DNA of 34,144 nucleotides from JAAYCI01 sp047972265 (GCA_047972265.1 JBKEAM010000094.1:1-34144), one strand, 5' to 3'; positions 1 to 8,199 are shown, counted from the first letter of the stretch. The notes: generated from the sequence alone by a model not told the origin. Program-made: numbers and translations.

Positions 1-1091
1 AAAACCCTTGCATTTTGCAGCACCATGCTTATGGCGGCTGCCTTGTGGCCTCCCAGCTCAAAATGCTGGTTTACCCTTTTTATCAAATCACCGCTTTCGG
101 TCGCTTCTTTAATCCAGCGCTCAAAAACATGCTCGCCATATCCCTCTTTGCAAGAGGCAACCCATACAATAATGCCGCCCTTACGCACGGCGTGTTTTGC
201 ATTGTCCAATGCTTTTTGCGCCTGATACAGGTTGATGTCTTTGGGGTAGCCCCCGGGCGAAACCAATACAATGTCTCCGCGGACAGAAATAGGGATTTGA
301 TAGATGGTATCAAGGTATGCGGCCCCTGCCCGGTGCGCCTGTACCGCATGCCCACAAACAATTTTCCTGATTTTTTTGTGTTCATCCAATACCACATTTA
401 AAATAAAGTCGCATCCTATAATCTCTGTGGCTTCTTCAATGTCTATCCGCACCGGGTTACTGTCCATATCACCCGCTTTTGCGGCATCCAACACCATTAA
501 CGAGTGGTTTGCCTGTATAGCCTCGCGCGTGCAAACCCCGGGCATCAATGCCTTGCCGCCCCCGCTGTACCCCGCAAAATAATGGTATTCAATATTTCCC
601 ATGCATATAATCCTGTCGGCTTCGGCCACCGGCCTAAACACCTTTAAAGGGGTGTGGTTGGTAGGTGTTTCGCCAACCTCCACACAATCTTCTTGGTTAG
701 AATCTATGCACCTAACACTTTCATACACTTCATCCCCCACAAGGTACCGCTGCTCTTCCTCGGTATGCTTGCGGTGGCTGCCCAGCGCAAATACAATTAC
801 AATATCGGTTTTTTTAATACCGCCCAGTTCAAGCTCTTGCAGCAGTGCGGGCAATACTATGGCCGAAGGCATGGGGCGGGTAATATCGCTGGTAACAATG
901 GCAACGGTTTCTCCGAACTGCACTATGTTACTAAGCCGGGGTGTCCCAATGGGGTTATGCAGTGCATCCTGTAACATTGCTTCGGGGCTTTCTTCTTGCG
1001 GGGGCAGTGTTGGCTGCAATATGCCCAGCACGTTTTTATCCGGTAAATCTACCGTTATTGTCTTTTTTCCAAATCCCAGTTCCAGTTCCAT
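1..1091 (-). CDS. larA-like: LarA-type nickel-pincer 2-hydroxyacid racemase/epimerase (3' end outside window)
   Basis: The frame opens at an ATG behind AAGGAGG and stays open for 363 codons to the window edge, so the C-terminal part is missing. LarA enzymes use a nickel pincer nucleotide to racemise lactate or other 2-hydroxyacids by hydride transfer. The key residues are all visible. His106 lies in ALGSHRKHT, His170 and Lys180 lie in EYHYFAGYSGGGK, and His196 lies in QANHSLM. The His170/Lys180/His196 spacing (+10, +16) equals that of H174/K184/H200 in the lactobacillar enzyme, where Lys carries the cofactor and His200 binds nickel. SDITRP at 68-73 matches the family's substrate/cofactor segment. 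It lies 20 bp after the CoA-ligase alpha gene and is probably the distal gene of that operon. The family includes lactate, malate, phenyllactate and 2-hydroxyglutarate racemases and sugar-acid epimerases, so the substrate is open. The cofactor genes larB, larC and larE are not in the window. Confidence 0.9.
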   Translation of the reverse strand, partial: MELELGFGKKTITVDLPDKNVLGILQPTLPPQEESPEAMLQDALHNPIGTPRLSNIVQFGETVAIVTSDITRPMPSAIVLPALLQELELGGIKKTDIVIVFALGSHRKHTEEEQRYLVGDEVYESVRCIDSNQEDCVEVGETPTNHTPLKVFRPVAEADRIICMGNIEYHYFAGYSGGGKALMPGVCTREAIQANHSLMVLDAAKAGDMDSNPVRIDIEEATEIIGCDFILNVVLDEHKKIRKIVCGHAVQAHRAGAAYLDTIYQIPISVRGDIVLVSPGGYPKDINLYQAQKALDNAKHAVRKGGIIVWVASCKEGYGEHVFERWIKEATESGDLIKRVNQHFELGGHKAAAISMVLQNARV

Positions 1092-1111
1092 TTTGCCTCC
1101 TTACCGCCGCA

Positions 1112-1984
1112 CTATTTCAGCAGAGATTGCACTATGCGCACAATCTCCACAGTGCTCTCGGCAATATGCACCCCTGCATCACGTAGCAGCCTTTCTTTGC
1201 TTTCAGCACTTCCCGTGCCGTCTGCGCTTACAATCGCGCCGGCGTGCCCCATGCTGCGCCCTTTGGGGGCGTTTTTTCCGGCAATAAGCGCCACCACTGG
1301 CTTTGTAACGTGTTGTTTTATATAGCGGGCGGCCAGTTCCTCTTCGCCTCCGCCAATTTCTCCAATAATTACAATTACCTTTGTCTCGGCGTCCGCTTCA
1401 AACAAAGGCAAAACATCCACAAAGGCCGAGCCTGGAATCATATCGCCGCCCACCCCCACACAAGTAGATTGCCCTATGCCCGCGCCAGTAAGCATATGCA
1501 CGGTTTCGTAACAGTTGGTAGCGCTGCGCGACATAAGCCCTACGGGCCCCGGGGTGAAAATGCGGTGTGCCATAAACCCGGCTTTTGCCTTACCCGGAGA
1601 GATTACGCCAAAAGAGTTAGGCCCTATAACACAGGTATTTGTTTTTTTTGCGGTATGGTATACTCCCATCATATCCAACACGGGTACATGCTCGGCAATG
1701 GTTAGTATTAAGGGTATTCCCGCATCCTGTGCCTCGTACACACCGGCAGCGGTATATTTTGCAGGCACAAAAAGCACTGTTGCATTTGCGCCCGTTTTTT
1801 CTGCCGCTTCTCGCACTGTATTAAACACTGGCACCCCGTGCACCGTTTCTCCGCCTTTGCCCGGTGTTACGCCCCCCACTACCTGGGTACCGTATTCCAG
1901 CATTTGCTGGGTATGAAAAGTCCCTTCTCTACCTGTAATGCCCTGCACCAACAGGCGTGTGTTTTGGTCTACCAAAATACTCAC
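1112..1984 (-). CDS. sucD-like: ADP-forming acyl-CoA ligase, alpha subunit (SucD fold)
   Basis: This 290-residue protein has the succinyl-CoA synthetase alpha fold: an N-terminal CoA-binding Rossmann domain and a ligase domain. The phosphohistidine is His247 in SMGHAGAI, with the partner Glu209 in GEIGGG. It starts at a GTG that overlaps the stop of the beta subunit (GTGA), behind GGAGG eight bases upstream. Two segments that line the acyl pocket in succinyl-CoA synthetase differ: GPNCPG is GPNSFG (121-126), and SRSGTLTYE is SRSATNCYE (152-160). I infer ATP-dependent CoA activation of a carboxylate other than succinate, or the reverse reaction for ATP gain. Malate-CoA ligase (MtkAB) and, to my knowledge, an anaerobic sulfoacetate-CoA ligase share this fold. 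No other TCA-cycle gene is near. Confidence 0.85.
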   Translation of the reverse strand: MSILVDQNTRLLVQGITGREGTFHTQQMLEYGTQVVGGVTPGKGGETVHGVPVFNTVREAAEKTGANATVLFVPAKYTAAGVYEAQDAGIPLILTIAEHVPVLDMMGVYHTAKKTNTCVIGPNSFGVISPGKAKAGFMAHRIFTPGPVGLMSRSATNCYETVHMLTGAGIGQSTCVGVGGDMIPGSAFVDVLPLFEADAETKVIVIIGEIGGGEEELAARYIKQHVTKPVVALIAGKNAPKGRSMGHAGAIVSADGTGSAESKERLLRDAGVHIAESTVEIVRIVQSLLK

Positions 1985-3129
1985 AGGCTGTTCCTCCTCT
2001 CGGCAAGCGCCGCAACACCCTCATACAATCCATCGGCAAAAACAATATGGTCTTTATGTAATTGCTGTAAAATCTCTATACCTTTTTCTTTGTTGGTGCC
2101 CTCAAAACGCGCAACAATTATTTTGCCGCTGTCCATCTCTTCTACATAGCGTTTAATGCCGCCCGCCACCTCATCGCACCGGGTAATGCCTCCAAAAATA
2201 TTTATAAATAAGGCACTGATACTCGGGTTATTTAGCACTATGCGCAGAGCCTCACATATACGCTCTGCCGTTGCACCGCCGCCCAAATCCAATGCGGCCC
2301 CTACCTTCATATCATTTTGCGCCAGCATGTCTATGCAAGACATTATCATGCCAGAACCGTTGGAAATAACGCTTATATTGCCCTGTTCATCGCACGGGAT
2401 GTACAAAAAATTGTATTTTCTTGCTTCTAAAATATAGGGGTCATTCTCCATTTCCTCCCGATAAGCCAAAATGTCCTGATGACGATATAGGGCGCTGTCA
2501 TCTATAGATACCTTTGCATCCACCGCCGCAAGCTGGCCTTTTTGCATAACCCCCACCGGGTTAATTTCGCATAAAGTGCAGTCATACTCTAAAAACAGCT
2601 TGTACAGTTTTTGCAGCAGTTCCCACAATGCAGGCTCGTACTCTTTATCCAGCCCATTGCGGCTTATTAGATAGGTTGCAACATATTTGCGCAGGCCAAT
2701 TACAGGGTCTATTACCACGCGAGAGATTTTATCGGGTTCCGTTTTTGCGGTTTGTTCAATGTCCATACCGCCCACAGAAGAAAATATGATAACAGGGCTT
2801 TTGCTGTCTCTGTCTAAAAGGATAGAAAGGTACCATTCTTTTTCAAACTCAAGGCGTTCGGTTAACATCAATGTTTTTACCGTGTGCCCTTTAATATCCA
2901 TGCCCAAAATGGCTCTGGCCGCTTCTTTTGCTTCCTGCGGTGTAGCGGCAGACTTAATGCCGCCTGCCTTGCCCCGGCCTCCAATGGCCACTTGTGCTTT
3001 TACCATTACGGGGTAAGGCAGTTCGGGCAAATTTTCCAGCTCTTCTGTGCTTTGTATAACCGCTGCCGCCCCTACCGGCAGCTGATAAGCGGCAAATAAT
3101 TCTTTTGCCTTATACTCCATCAAATCCAT
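1981..3129 (-). CDS. sucC-like: ADP-forming acyl-CoA ligase, beta subunit (SucC fold)
   Basis: The 382-residue protein opens with MDLMEYKAKELF, the usual SucC N-terminus. It carries an ATP-grasp domain (about 1-240, with CEINPV where metal/nucleotide ligands lie) and a C-terminal CoA-ligase domain with SNGSGM, LDLGGGAT and NIFGGITRCD. The E. coli counterparts of the first and last are VNGAGL and NIFGGIVRCD. These loops meet the alpha subunit at the active site. The gene starts five bases after the dehydrogenase stop, with GGGGG as a ribosome-binding site within the end of that gene, and overlaps the alpha gene. The pair is therefore translationally coupled and expressed with the acylating dehydrogenase. 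Nucleotide specificity and substrate cannot be read from sequence alone. Confidence 0.87.
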   Translation of the reverse strand: MDLMEYKAKELFAAYQLPVGAAAVIQSTEELENLPELPYPVMVKAQVAIGGRGKAGGIKSAATPQEAKEAARAILGMDIKGHTVKTLMLTERLEFEKEWYLSILLDRDSKSPVIIFSSVGGMDIEQTAKTEPDKISRVVIDPVIGLRKYVATYLISRNGLDKEYEPALWELLQKLYKLFLEYDCTLCEINPVGVMQKGQLAAVDAKVSIDDSALYRHQDILAYREEMENDPYILEARKYNFLYIPCDEQGNISVISNGSGMIMSCIDMLAQNDMKVGAALDLGGGATAERICEALRIVLNNPSISALFINIFGGITRCDEVAGGIKRYVEEMDSGKIIVARFEGTNKEKGIEILQQLHKDHIVFADGLYEGVAALAERRNSL

Positions 3130-3135
3130 CTGTTT

Positions 3136-4488
3136 TTACCCCCAAATTTCCTCGTCTGTCGGCACCTTTGCGTCTTTATTGTGATAGGCAATGCGGGTAA
3201 TATTCATCATGTGTTTTAGGCCAAAGTTTTCAGAAATACTGTTGTTTCCCCAAGAGCCGCATCCAAGGGTGGTTGTGGGGGTAAGTCCGTTGTAAAAACT
3301 GCCGCCGTTCATGGTAGAGCATATCTGGTTTACCAGTACACGGCATACAGGCACATGGCTTGCGGCATACTCAATATTTTCAGCATTTTGCGAGTGTAGG
3401 CTAATCGAGTGTCCCTTGCCCACTACATCCAAGTTGGCATTTGCAATCTCTATTGCTTCCTCAAACGTGTCGTATGCAAAGCTTGCCATTACAGGGCACA
3501 TTTTTTCCTCGCACAAAAGGTCTTCTTCGCCTATGCCCTCTGCCTTGGCAATAATAACCCTTGTACCCTCCGGCACAGCAATGCCCGCTTTTTCGGCCAC
3601 CGCCAAAGCGGATTGCCCTACCAAATCGCGGTTCATTATCCCACCGGGGAACACTGTCTGCCTTATTTTTTCTACCTCTTCGGGCTTATCGGTGTAATAA
3701 GCGCCTGCCTCTTTGGCAGCCTGTATTGCGGTTTGGTAATCGTCTTTATGCACAATTAAGGTTTGCTCTCCCGAGCAAATAATGCCGTTATCAAATACAC
3801 GCCCATCTATCGCCTTTTTAACGGCTGCCGCAACGTCAATGCCTTTATCCAGTATGCACTGCACATTACCCGGGCCTACGCCGTACGCAGGCCTGCCGCT
3901 GGAATACGCTGCCTTTACCATGCCCATCCCACCGGTAGCCACAGTAACATCGCACACCTTCATTAGTTCTGCTGTTATCTCGTTCGATGGCTCGGGTATA
4001 ACCATAATCAGGTTTTCTGGTGCGCCTAAGGCCGCAATGGCTTTATTAAAAGCATCTACAATTGTTACCGCACAGCGTTTTGCGCGGGGATGCGGCGCAA
4101 TTATAATAGAGTTACGCGCCTTTAAGGCAAACATTGCATTGCACATAGGCGTAACAATGGGGTTTGTACACGGCGTAATGGCCGCCACAACCCCCATGGG
4201 CTTGGCAACCTCTACAATCATATTTTCTTTATCGTCTCGTATTACCCCTACAGAGGCAACTCCCTTTAAGCTGTTATAAATAATGCGGGACTTACCTAAA
4301 TTTTTATTGATTTTATCTTGGTATACGCCCATTCGTGTTTCTTCTGCCGCCATTTTTGCATAGGGCTCGGCATTGTCATATACCACCCTGCCAATGGCGC
4401 GTACAATTTCATCTACCTGCTGCTGGGAAAAGGTTTCGAACTGCTTTTGTGCTTTGCGGGACAATGCCGCCATTTGCTTAACATCCAT
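3136..4488 (-). CDS. CoA-acylating aldehyde dehydrogenase
   Basis: A 450-residue single-domain aldehyde dehydrogenase of the AdhE N-domain/succinate-semialdehyde (clostridial SucD)/sulfoacetaldehyde SauS type. Catalytic Cys238 lies in NGIICSGEQT. The segment AKPMGVVAAITPCTNP (95-110), then LKARNSIIIAPHPRA (122-136) and VGPGNVQ (204-210) are signatures of NAD(P)-dependent enzymes that interconvert an aldehyde and an acyl-CoA. I chose the ATG at 4488 because GGAGG stands seven bases upstream; an in-frame ATG ten codons earlier lacks a site. It has no C-terminal alcohol dehydrogenase domain and no microcompartment targeting extension, and no shell genes are nearby. With the downstream CoA ligase it would link a free acid and its aldehyde through a CoA ester. 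The substrate is unknown. Confidence 0.88.
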   Translation of the reverse strand: MDVKQMAALSRKAQKQFETFSQQQVDEIVRAIGRVVYDNAEPYAKMAAEETRMGVYQDKINKNLGKSRIIYNSLKGVASVGVIRDDKENMIVEVAKPMGVVAAITPCTNPIVTPMCNAMFALKARNSIIIAPHPRAKRCAVTIVDAFNKAIAALGAPENLIMVIPEPSNEITAELMKVCDVTVATGGMGMVKAAYSSGRPAYGVGPGNVQCILDKGIDVAAAVKKAIDGRVFDNGIICSGEQTLIVHKDDYQTAIQAAKEAGAYYTDKPEEVEKIRQTVFPGGIMNRDLVGQSALAVAEKAGIAVPEGTRVIIAKAEGIGEEDLLCEEKMCPVMASFAYDTFEEAIEIANANLDVVGKGHSISLHSQNAENIEYAASHVPVCRVLVNQICSTMNGGSFYNGLTPTTTLGCGSWGNNSISENFGLKHMMNITRIAYHNKDAKVPTDEEIWG

Positions 4489-4580
4489 TTCTTTTCCTCC
4501 ATATCTGCTGCGTTTCATTGAATTTTATTTTCAAAAAAACATAATTGTATTTTATTTATCAATCTTTTTATCTAATTATC

Positions 4581-4609
4581 GTTATAATTTATTTATATGT
4601 GCCACTAAA
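4581..4609 (-). promoter_or_regulatory. candidate promoter of the dehydrogenase-ligase genes
   Basis: On the minus strand, TTTAGT (4604-4609) and TATAAC (4581-4586) are separated by 17 bp, in AT-rich DNA about 93 bp before the dehydrogenase start. The -35 match is weak, so this is only a candidate. It would allow the enzyme genes to be expressed apart from the transporter genes. Confidence 0.3.
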
Positions 4610-4628
4610 TTCATTTAAAACAAGTAAA

Positions 4629-4641
4629 TTGGTATGATGAA
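4629..4641. promoter_or_regulatory. weak FadR-like operator before the dehydrogenase gene
   Basis: TTGGT-ATG-ATGAA differs at two positions from the TTGGT-ATG-ACAAA site at the livK promoter. It is flanked by AAA and TTT, giving a partial palindrome. It lies about 20 bp upstream of the candidate promoter. The identification rests only on similarity to the better sites at 9447-9459 and 10302-10314. Confidence 0.3.
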
Positions 4642-4658
4642 TTTTTAGAGTAAATATT

Positions 4659-4726
4659 CCGCTTTTCCCTTCATAAACAGGTTTTAACCGCCTTTACTGC
4701 GGGGAAAAGCGGATTGTATCGTCCGC
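4659..4726 (-). terminator. overlapping alternative hairpins between livF and the dehydrogenase gene
   Basis: In transcript order, a short hairpin (GCGGA/TCCGC, 4722-4726 with 4709-4713, loop 8) is followed directly by TTTTCCCC. The bases of its 3' arm are also part of a longer 11-bp stem (4702-4712 with 4659-4669, loop 32). The two stems cannot form together. The first resembles a weak intrinsic terminator or attenuator between transporter and enzyme genes. The assignment is from sequence symmetry only. Confidence 0.5.
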
Positions 4727-4742
4727 ATTTTACAGTTTTTTA

Positions 4743-5453
4743 TTACACGCCAAGGTAAGCTTCTTTTATTTCGTTGCTGTCCATTAATTTTTTGCTGTCG
4801 CCATGGTTTTTTACCACTCCGTTTTCCAGCACGTAGCACCTGCTGGAGATGGTAAGGGCCATATAAGCGTTTTGCTCTACCACCAGCACCGGTATTTTAC
4901 GTTTTTGGTTTACCAGTACAATAGCGTCAAACATTTCGTCTACAATAACAGGCGCAAGCCCCAAAGATGGCTCATCACACATCAGCAATGCCGGGTCACT
5001 CATCAATCCCCTTGCAATGGCCACCATCTGCTGCTCGCCGCCAGAGAGGCTGCCAGCCTTTTGGCTGCGGCGCTCGTGCAGGCGAGGGTACAGGGCATAC
5101 ATTTCATCCAAATGCTCCTGCATTTCTTTGCGGGAGTACGGTTTGCTGTACGCACCCATTTCCAGGTTTTCCAGCACCGTCATATCGGGGAATATCTCGC
5201 GCCCTTCGGGAATATACACTATTCCCTTGCGTACTATTTCGTTGGCCGGTTTGCCGTTTATGGTTTCGCCCTTAAACTGTACCGAGCCGCCGCGTGGTTT
5301 TACCAGCCCCATAATTGCTTTCATCAGGGTAGATTTTCCTGCGCCGTTGCTGCCTATAATGGCTACAATTTCGCTGTCCTCTACATGCAGGGAGATATTG
5401 TGCAGTACATGCACGGCCCCGTAATATGCATTCAGTTTTTCTACTTTAAGCAT
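4743..5453 (-). CDS. livF: branched-chain-amino-acid-type ABC transporter ATPase LivF
   Basis: A 236-residue cytoplasmic ATPase of the LivF type. It has Walker A GSNGAGKST, signature LSGGEQQ, Walker B LLMCDEPSLGL and the switch His replaced in context by VVEQNAY, as is usual in LivF. The first ATG at 5459 sits only two bases behind GGAGG. The second, at 5453, has a spacing of eight and gives the usual MLKVEKLN start, so I prefer it. It overlaps livG by 8 bp. With LivG it powers import through LivH and LivM. Transporters of this family carry not only leucine-type amino acids but also amides, urea and organic acids. Here the neighbours are acid- and aldehyde-metabolising enzymes, so the cargo is probably their substrate. 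Confidence 0.92.
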   Translation of the reverse strand: MLKVEKLNAYYGAVHVLHNISLHVEDSEIVAIIGSNGAGKSTLMKAIMGLVKPRGGSVQFKGETINGKPANEIVRKGIVYIPEGREIFPDMTVLENLEMGAYSKPYSRKEMQEHLDEMYALYPRLHERRSQKAGSLSGGEQQMVAIARGLMSDPALLMCDEPSLGLAPVIVDEMFDAIVLVNQKRKIPVLVVEQNAYMALTISSRCYVLENGVVKNHGDSKKLMDSNEIKEAYLGV

Positions 5454-6273
5454 GGCCATGTCCTCCCTCTTTTACGCGAGAAGACGATTTCTCTTTAAAT
5501 CTGTCTCCCAAATAAGCCCTGATTACCTCGGGATTGTTTATTACCTCTTTGGGTGTACCCTCGGCAATTTTAGACCCAAAGTTTAAAACCGTAATATAAT
5601 GGCTAATGCTCATTACAACGTCCATATTGTGTTCTATCAAAAACAGGTCAATTCCCGTTTCGTACAGTTTTTGCAATGTTTCTACAAAAGCGGCACGTTC
5701 AGACGGGATAAGCCCGGCCGCCGGTTCATCCAGCAAAATCATTTTGGGCTCCAGCATCAAGGTACGGCCCAGCTCTGTCATTTTTTGCAGGCCATAAGGC
5801 AGGTTTTTCACCTTTTCATCCTTGATGTGGCTCAGCTTTAAAAACTCTAATATTTCAAGGCTTTTCTCTCTCAATTGCCTTTCTTCTTTACGGGCGCCGG
5901 GGATATTTATCAAAAAACCGGGCATAGATTGCTTTGCCTTAGAATGCCCGCCTACCATTAAATTTTCCAGCACTGTCATGGCGCTAAACAATTTAATGTT
6001 CTGAAAAGTACGCCCTAAGCCAGACTGCGCTATACGGTATGGCTGGCTGCCTGTAATCTCCTGCCCATTAAAAGCAATGCTCCCCTCGTTGGCCGGCAGC
6101 ACACCTGTTATTAAGTTTACGGTGGTTGTCTTGCCGCTTCCGTTTGGTCCAATCAGGGTATGAATGCGGTTTTTGTGTATTTCCATCGAAAGGTTATTTA
6201 CCGCTACAAGCCCTGCAAAGCGCTTTGTCAGGTTTTTCACCTCTAACACAATGGGGGGGTTTTTTTCACTCAT
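5446..6273 (-). CDS. livG: branched-chain-amino-acid-type ABC transporter ATPase LivG
   Basis: A 275-residue ATPase with Walker A GPNGSGKTTT, Walker B MILLDEPAAGL and the LivG-type end of the nucleotide domain with FLIEHNMDVVM. The ABC signature is degenerate (NLPYGLQKMTELGR instead of a canonical LSGGQ). LivG proteins commonly have AYGQQ here, so this is normal apart from the Q-to-L change. It starts at an ATG overlapping the livM stop (ATGA), behind AGGGGG. The C-terminal tail is rich in Lys, Ser and Gly-His. It pairs with LivF to form the ATPase heterodimer of the importer. Confidence 0.92.
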   Translation of the reverse strand: MSEKNPPIVLEVKNLTKRFAGLVAVNNLSMEIHKNRIHTLIGPNGSGKTTTVNLITGVLPANEGSIAFNGQEITGSQPYRIAQSGLGRTFQNIKLFSAMTVLENLMVGGHSKAKQSMPGFLINIPGARKEERQLREKSLEILEFLKLSHIKDEKVKNLPYGLQKMTELGRTLMLEPKMILLDEPAAGLIPSERAAFVETLQKLYETGIDLFLIEHNMDVVMSISHYITVLNFGSKIAEGTPKEVINNPEVIRAYLGDRFKEKSSSRVKEGGHGHA

Positions 6274-7250
6274 TCTTTAGCCCCCTTTTCCGTTTGTTTG
6301 CGTTTTACCAGGTCTTTTACAATGCCAATTACACTAAACCAGCCGTTGGGTAAAAAGATAGCGCCCAAAAGCACAATAGAATAAAATGCCAACTGGTAGT
6401 AATCTCCTAAAAAGCGCAGTGCCTCGGGCAAAAGGGTAACAATAAAAGCACCCACAATATTGCCCCGTACCAGCCCAATGCCGCCCACCATAAGCATAAT
6501 TACAAACCGGATAGACATATCCATGTTAAACATGGCCGGGTTAACGTACCCTGTCATATGTACATACAGCGAGCCGCCTATGCAGCCATAAATAGCCGCC
6601 AATGTAAAGGCCATAATTTTAACGCCGCTTACATTTATGCCCAAAGATTCGGCCGCATCAAGGTTATCGCTCAATGCTTTTAAAGCCCTGCCCCATTTAG
6701 AATATACAATGCGGTAAGATATGATGCTGAGCAAAATGAGGAATACAAATAAAAAGTAATAGTTGCCTGTATGCCCATGTATGCGTAGCCCAAAAATGCT
6801 AAAGGGAGAAATATTGCGTACACCCTGCGTACCGCCCGTAAGGTCTACCAGGTTGTTTAACAGCAAACGCACAATTTCTGTAAATCCTATGGTGGTAAGA
6901 GACAGATATACTCCTCTTATACGCAGGCTGGGGTATCCAAGGCACATACCTACACCATAGCCAATAATAACCGCGGCAACCGTCCCCACCCAGGGAGACA
7001 GCCCCAATTTTACGTTAAGCAATGCCGATGCATATGCGCCTAAAGCAAAAATACCTGCGGTACCAAGGTTCATTTGGCCGGTAAGCCCTGTTATAAAGTT
7101 AAGCCCCAGCACAACCACCGCATTGATGAGTGCCTGATTCATAACAGAAATAAAATAATCGTCTTTAATCAGTAAAGGCAGTACAGCTACCACCGCAAAA
7201 ATGGCAGCAAGGTAAACAGCCCTTTTGTTTGTTTTTATTGCAGTTTTCAT
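6270..7250 (-). CDS. livM: branched-chain-amino-acid-type ABC transporter permease LivM
   Basis: A 326-residue integral membrane protein with about eight to ten hydrophobic segments, starting near residue 12. The conserved LivM stretch GLTGQMNLGTAGIFALGAYA (about 55-74) and the cytoplasmic ATPase-coupling region around SKWGRALKALSDN and AESLGINV are present. It starts behind GGGGGC, 12 bp after livH. It forms the permease heterodimer with LivH. Confidence 0.92.
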   Translation of the reverse strand: MKTAIKTNKRAVYLAAIFAVVAVLPLLIKDDYFISVMNQALINAVVVLGLNFITGLTGQMNLGTAGIFALGAYASALLNVKLGLSPWVGTVAAVIIGYGVGMCLGYPSLRIRGVYLSLTTIGFTEIVRLLLNNLVDLTGGTQGVRNISPFSIFGLRIHGHTGNYYFLFVFLILLSIISYRIVYSKWGRALKALSDNLDAAESLGINVSGVKIMAFTLAAIYGCIGGSLYVHMTGYVNPAMFNMDMSIRFVIMLMVGGIGLVRGNIVGAFIVTLLPEALRFLGDYYQLAFYSIVLLGAIFLPNGWFSVIGIVKDLVKRKQTEKGAKE

Positions 7251-7262
7251 ATTTTTGCCCCC

Positions 7263-8132
7263 CTACGCTTTCTTGCCCATCAAGCCGCTGGGGCGGATGA
7301 TGAGGAATAAAATAAGCAGAGCAAACGCAACCACATCTTTATATACAGCCGGCAATATGGTAACCGAAAGATTTTCCACTATTCCTATCAGCAAGCCGCC
7401 CGCTATGGTACCGGGCAAAAATCCAAAACCACCTACAACGCCTGCCGAAAATCCTTTAAGACCTATCATGTTAGACATATTTAGGTCGGTTGTAAAAATA
7501 GGTGTAATTAAAATACCAATAATGCAGCAAATCATAGCGCTTAGCCCGGTGGTAATTAAAATAGAGCGCGATACGCTGATGCCCATTAAGCTTGCTGCCT
7601 TTGGGTTTTGCGATACACAGCGTATAGCTTTGCCGGGTTTTGTATATTTTAAAAACAGCTGCAAACCGGTAACCAGTAAAATAGAAACAATGATAATGGC
7701 AATATATGCCGTAGCAATGGTAGAACCTCCCAAAGAAACAGTACCTGCTAAAAACCCTGTAAGCTTCATCGGAAAGCTGCCGTAAATAAGGCGTATGCCC
7801 TCCACAATAATTTTACTTACCAAGATTGTACCCATAATTGCAAACAACATCGAGCTTTTTTTGCGCAGCGGAATAAAAATGCATAAAGCCATAATTGCGC
7901 CAAATACCCAAAGGGTAATCATAGAGCAAACAATGGCAAGGGGTACCGGTAGCCCCAAATGCAGGGCATAGGTGCCAACAAAAACATAAGCACCCAGTGT
8001 AATCAGTTTATCGTGGCTAAAGTTTAATAGCCCCGTTGTATTCCAAATAAGGGTATACTCTATTGCAACCAAAGAGTATATAAAGCCCATGGCTAGGCCA
8101 CTTGCCAATAATTGCAGAACAGTAGCTAACAT
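7263..8132 (-). CDS. livH: branched-chain-amino-acid-type ABC transporter permease LivH
   Basis: A 289-residue membrane protein of the LivH type. It has LASGLAMGFIYSLVAIEYTL near the N-terminus, LLNFSHDKLITLGAYV after it (GxxNFAHG region), and the coupling loop GKAIRCVSQNPKAASLMGI. I place the start at 8132 because the ATG five codons earlier lies inside the ribosome-binding site: the site GGAGG is made by the codons ATG GAG G. LivH proteins usually read NFAHG; here it is NFSHD, a small deviation. A stable hairpin lies just upstream, after livK. Confidence 0.92.
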   Translation of the reverse strand: MLATVLQLLASGLAMGFIYSLVAIEYTLIWNTTGLLNFSHDKLITLGAYVFVGTYALHLGLPVPLAIVCSMITLWVFGAIMALCIFIPLRKKSSMLFAIMGTILVSKIIVEGIRLIYGSFPMKLTGFLAGTVSLGGSTIATAYIAIIIVSILLVTGLQLFLKYTKPGKAIRCVSQNPKAASLMGISVSRSILITTGLSAMICCIIGILITPIFTTDLNMSNMIGLKGFSAGVVGGFGFLPGTIAGGLLIGIVENLSVTILPAVYKDVVAFALLILFLIIRPSGLMGKKA

Positions 8133-8153
8133 AATTTCTGCCTCCAAGAGTAT

Positions 8154-8188
8154 GAAGAGGCGGCAGCCAATGGTTTTGCCGCCTCTTC
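8154..8188 (-). promoter_or_regulatory. perfect 12-bp hairpin between livK and livH
   Basis: GAAGAGGCGGCA (8154-8165) pairs perfectly with 8177-8188 across an 11-base loop. No U-run follows on the minus strand; the next bases are ATACTCTTGGAGG. A strong GC-rich stem directly after a binding-protein gene and before the permease gene is the usual arrangement for stabilising the binding-protein mRNA or partly stopping transcription. This would give more LivK than permease. Function is inferred. Confidence 0.65.
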
Positions 8189-8199
8189 GCCTTAAAATT

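Noticed and set aside
601..1287. Plus-strand open frame of 228 codons
   Set aside because: It lies antisense to the larA-like gene and the sucD-like gene, has no ribosome-binding site and low-complexity Ser/Pro content. The minus-strand genes have clear family motifs.
1112..3129. Plain TCA-cycle succinyl-CoA synthetase
   Set aside because: The fold is the same, but pocket segments differ and the neighbours are an importer, an acylating dehydrogenase and a racemase, with no other TCA-cycle gene present.
3136..4488. Bacterial microcompartment operon around the acylating dehydrogenase
   Set aside because: No shell proteins, no PduP/EutE-type N-terminal targeting peptide and no diol or amine lyase genes are present.
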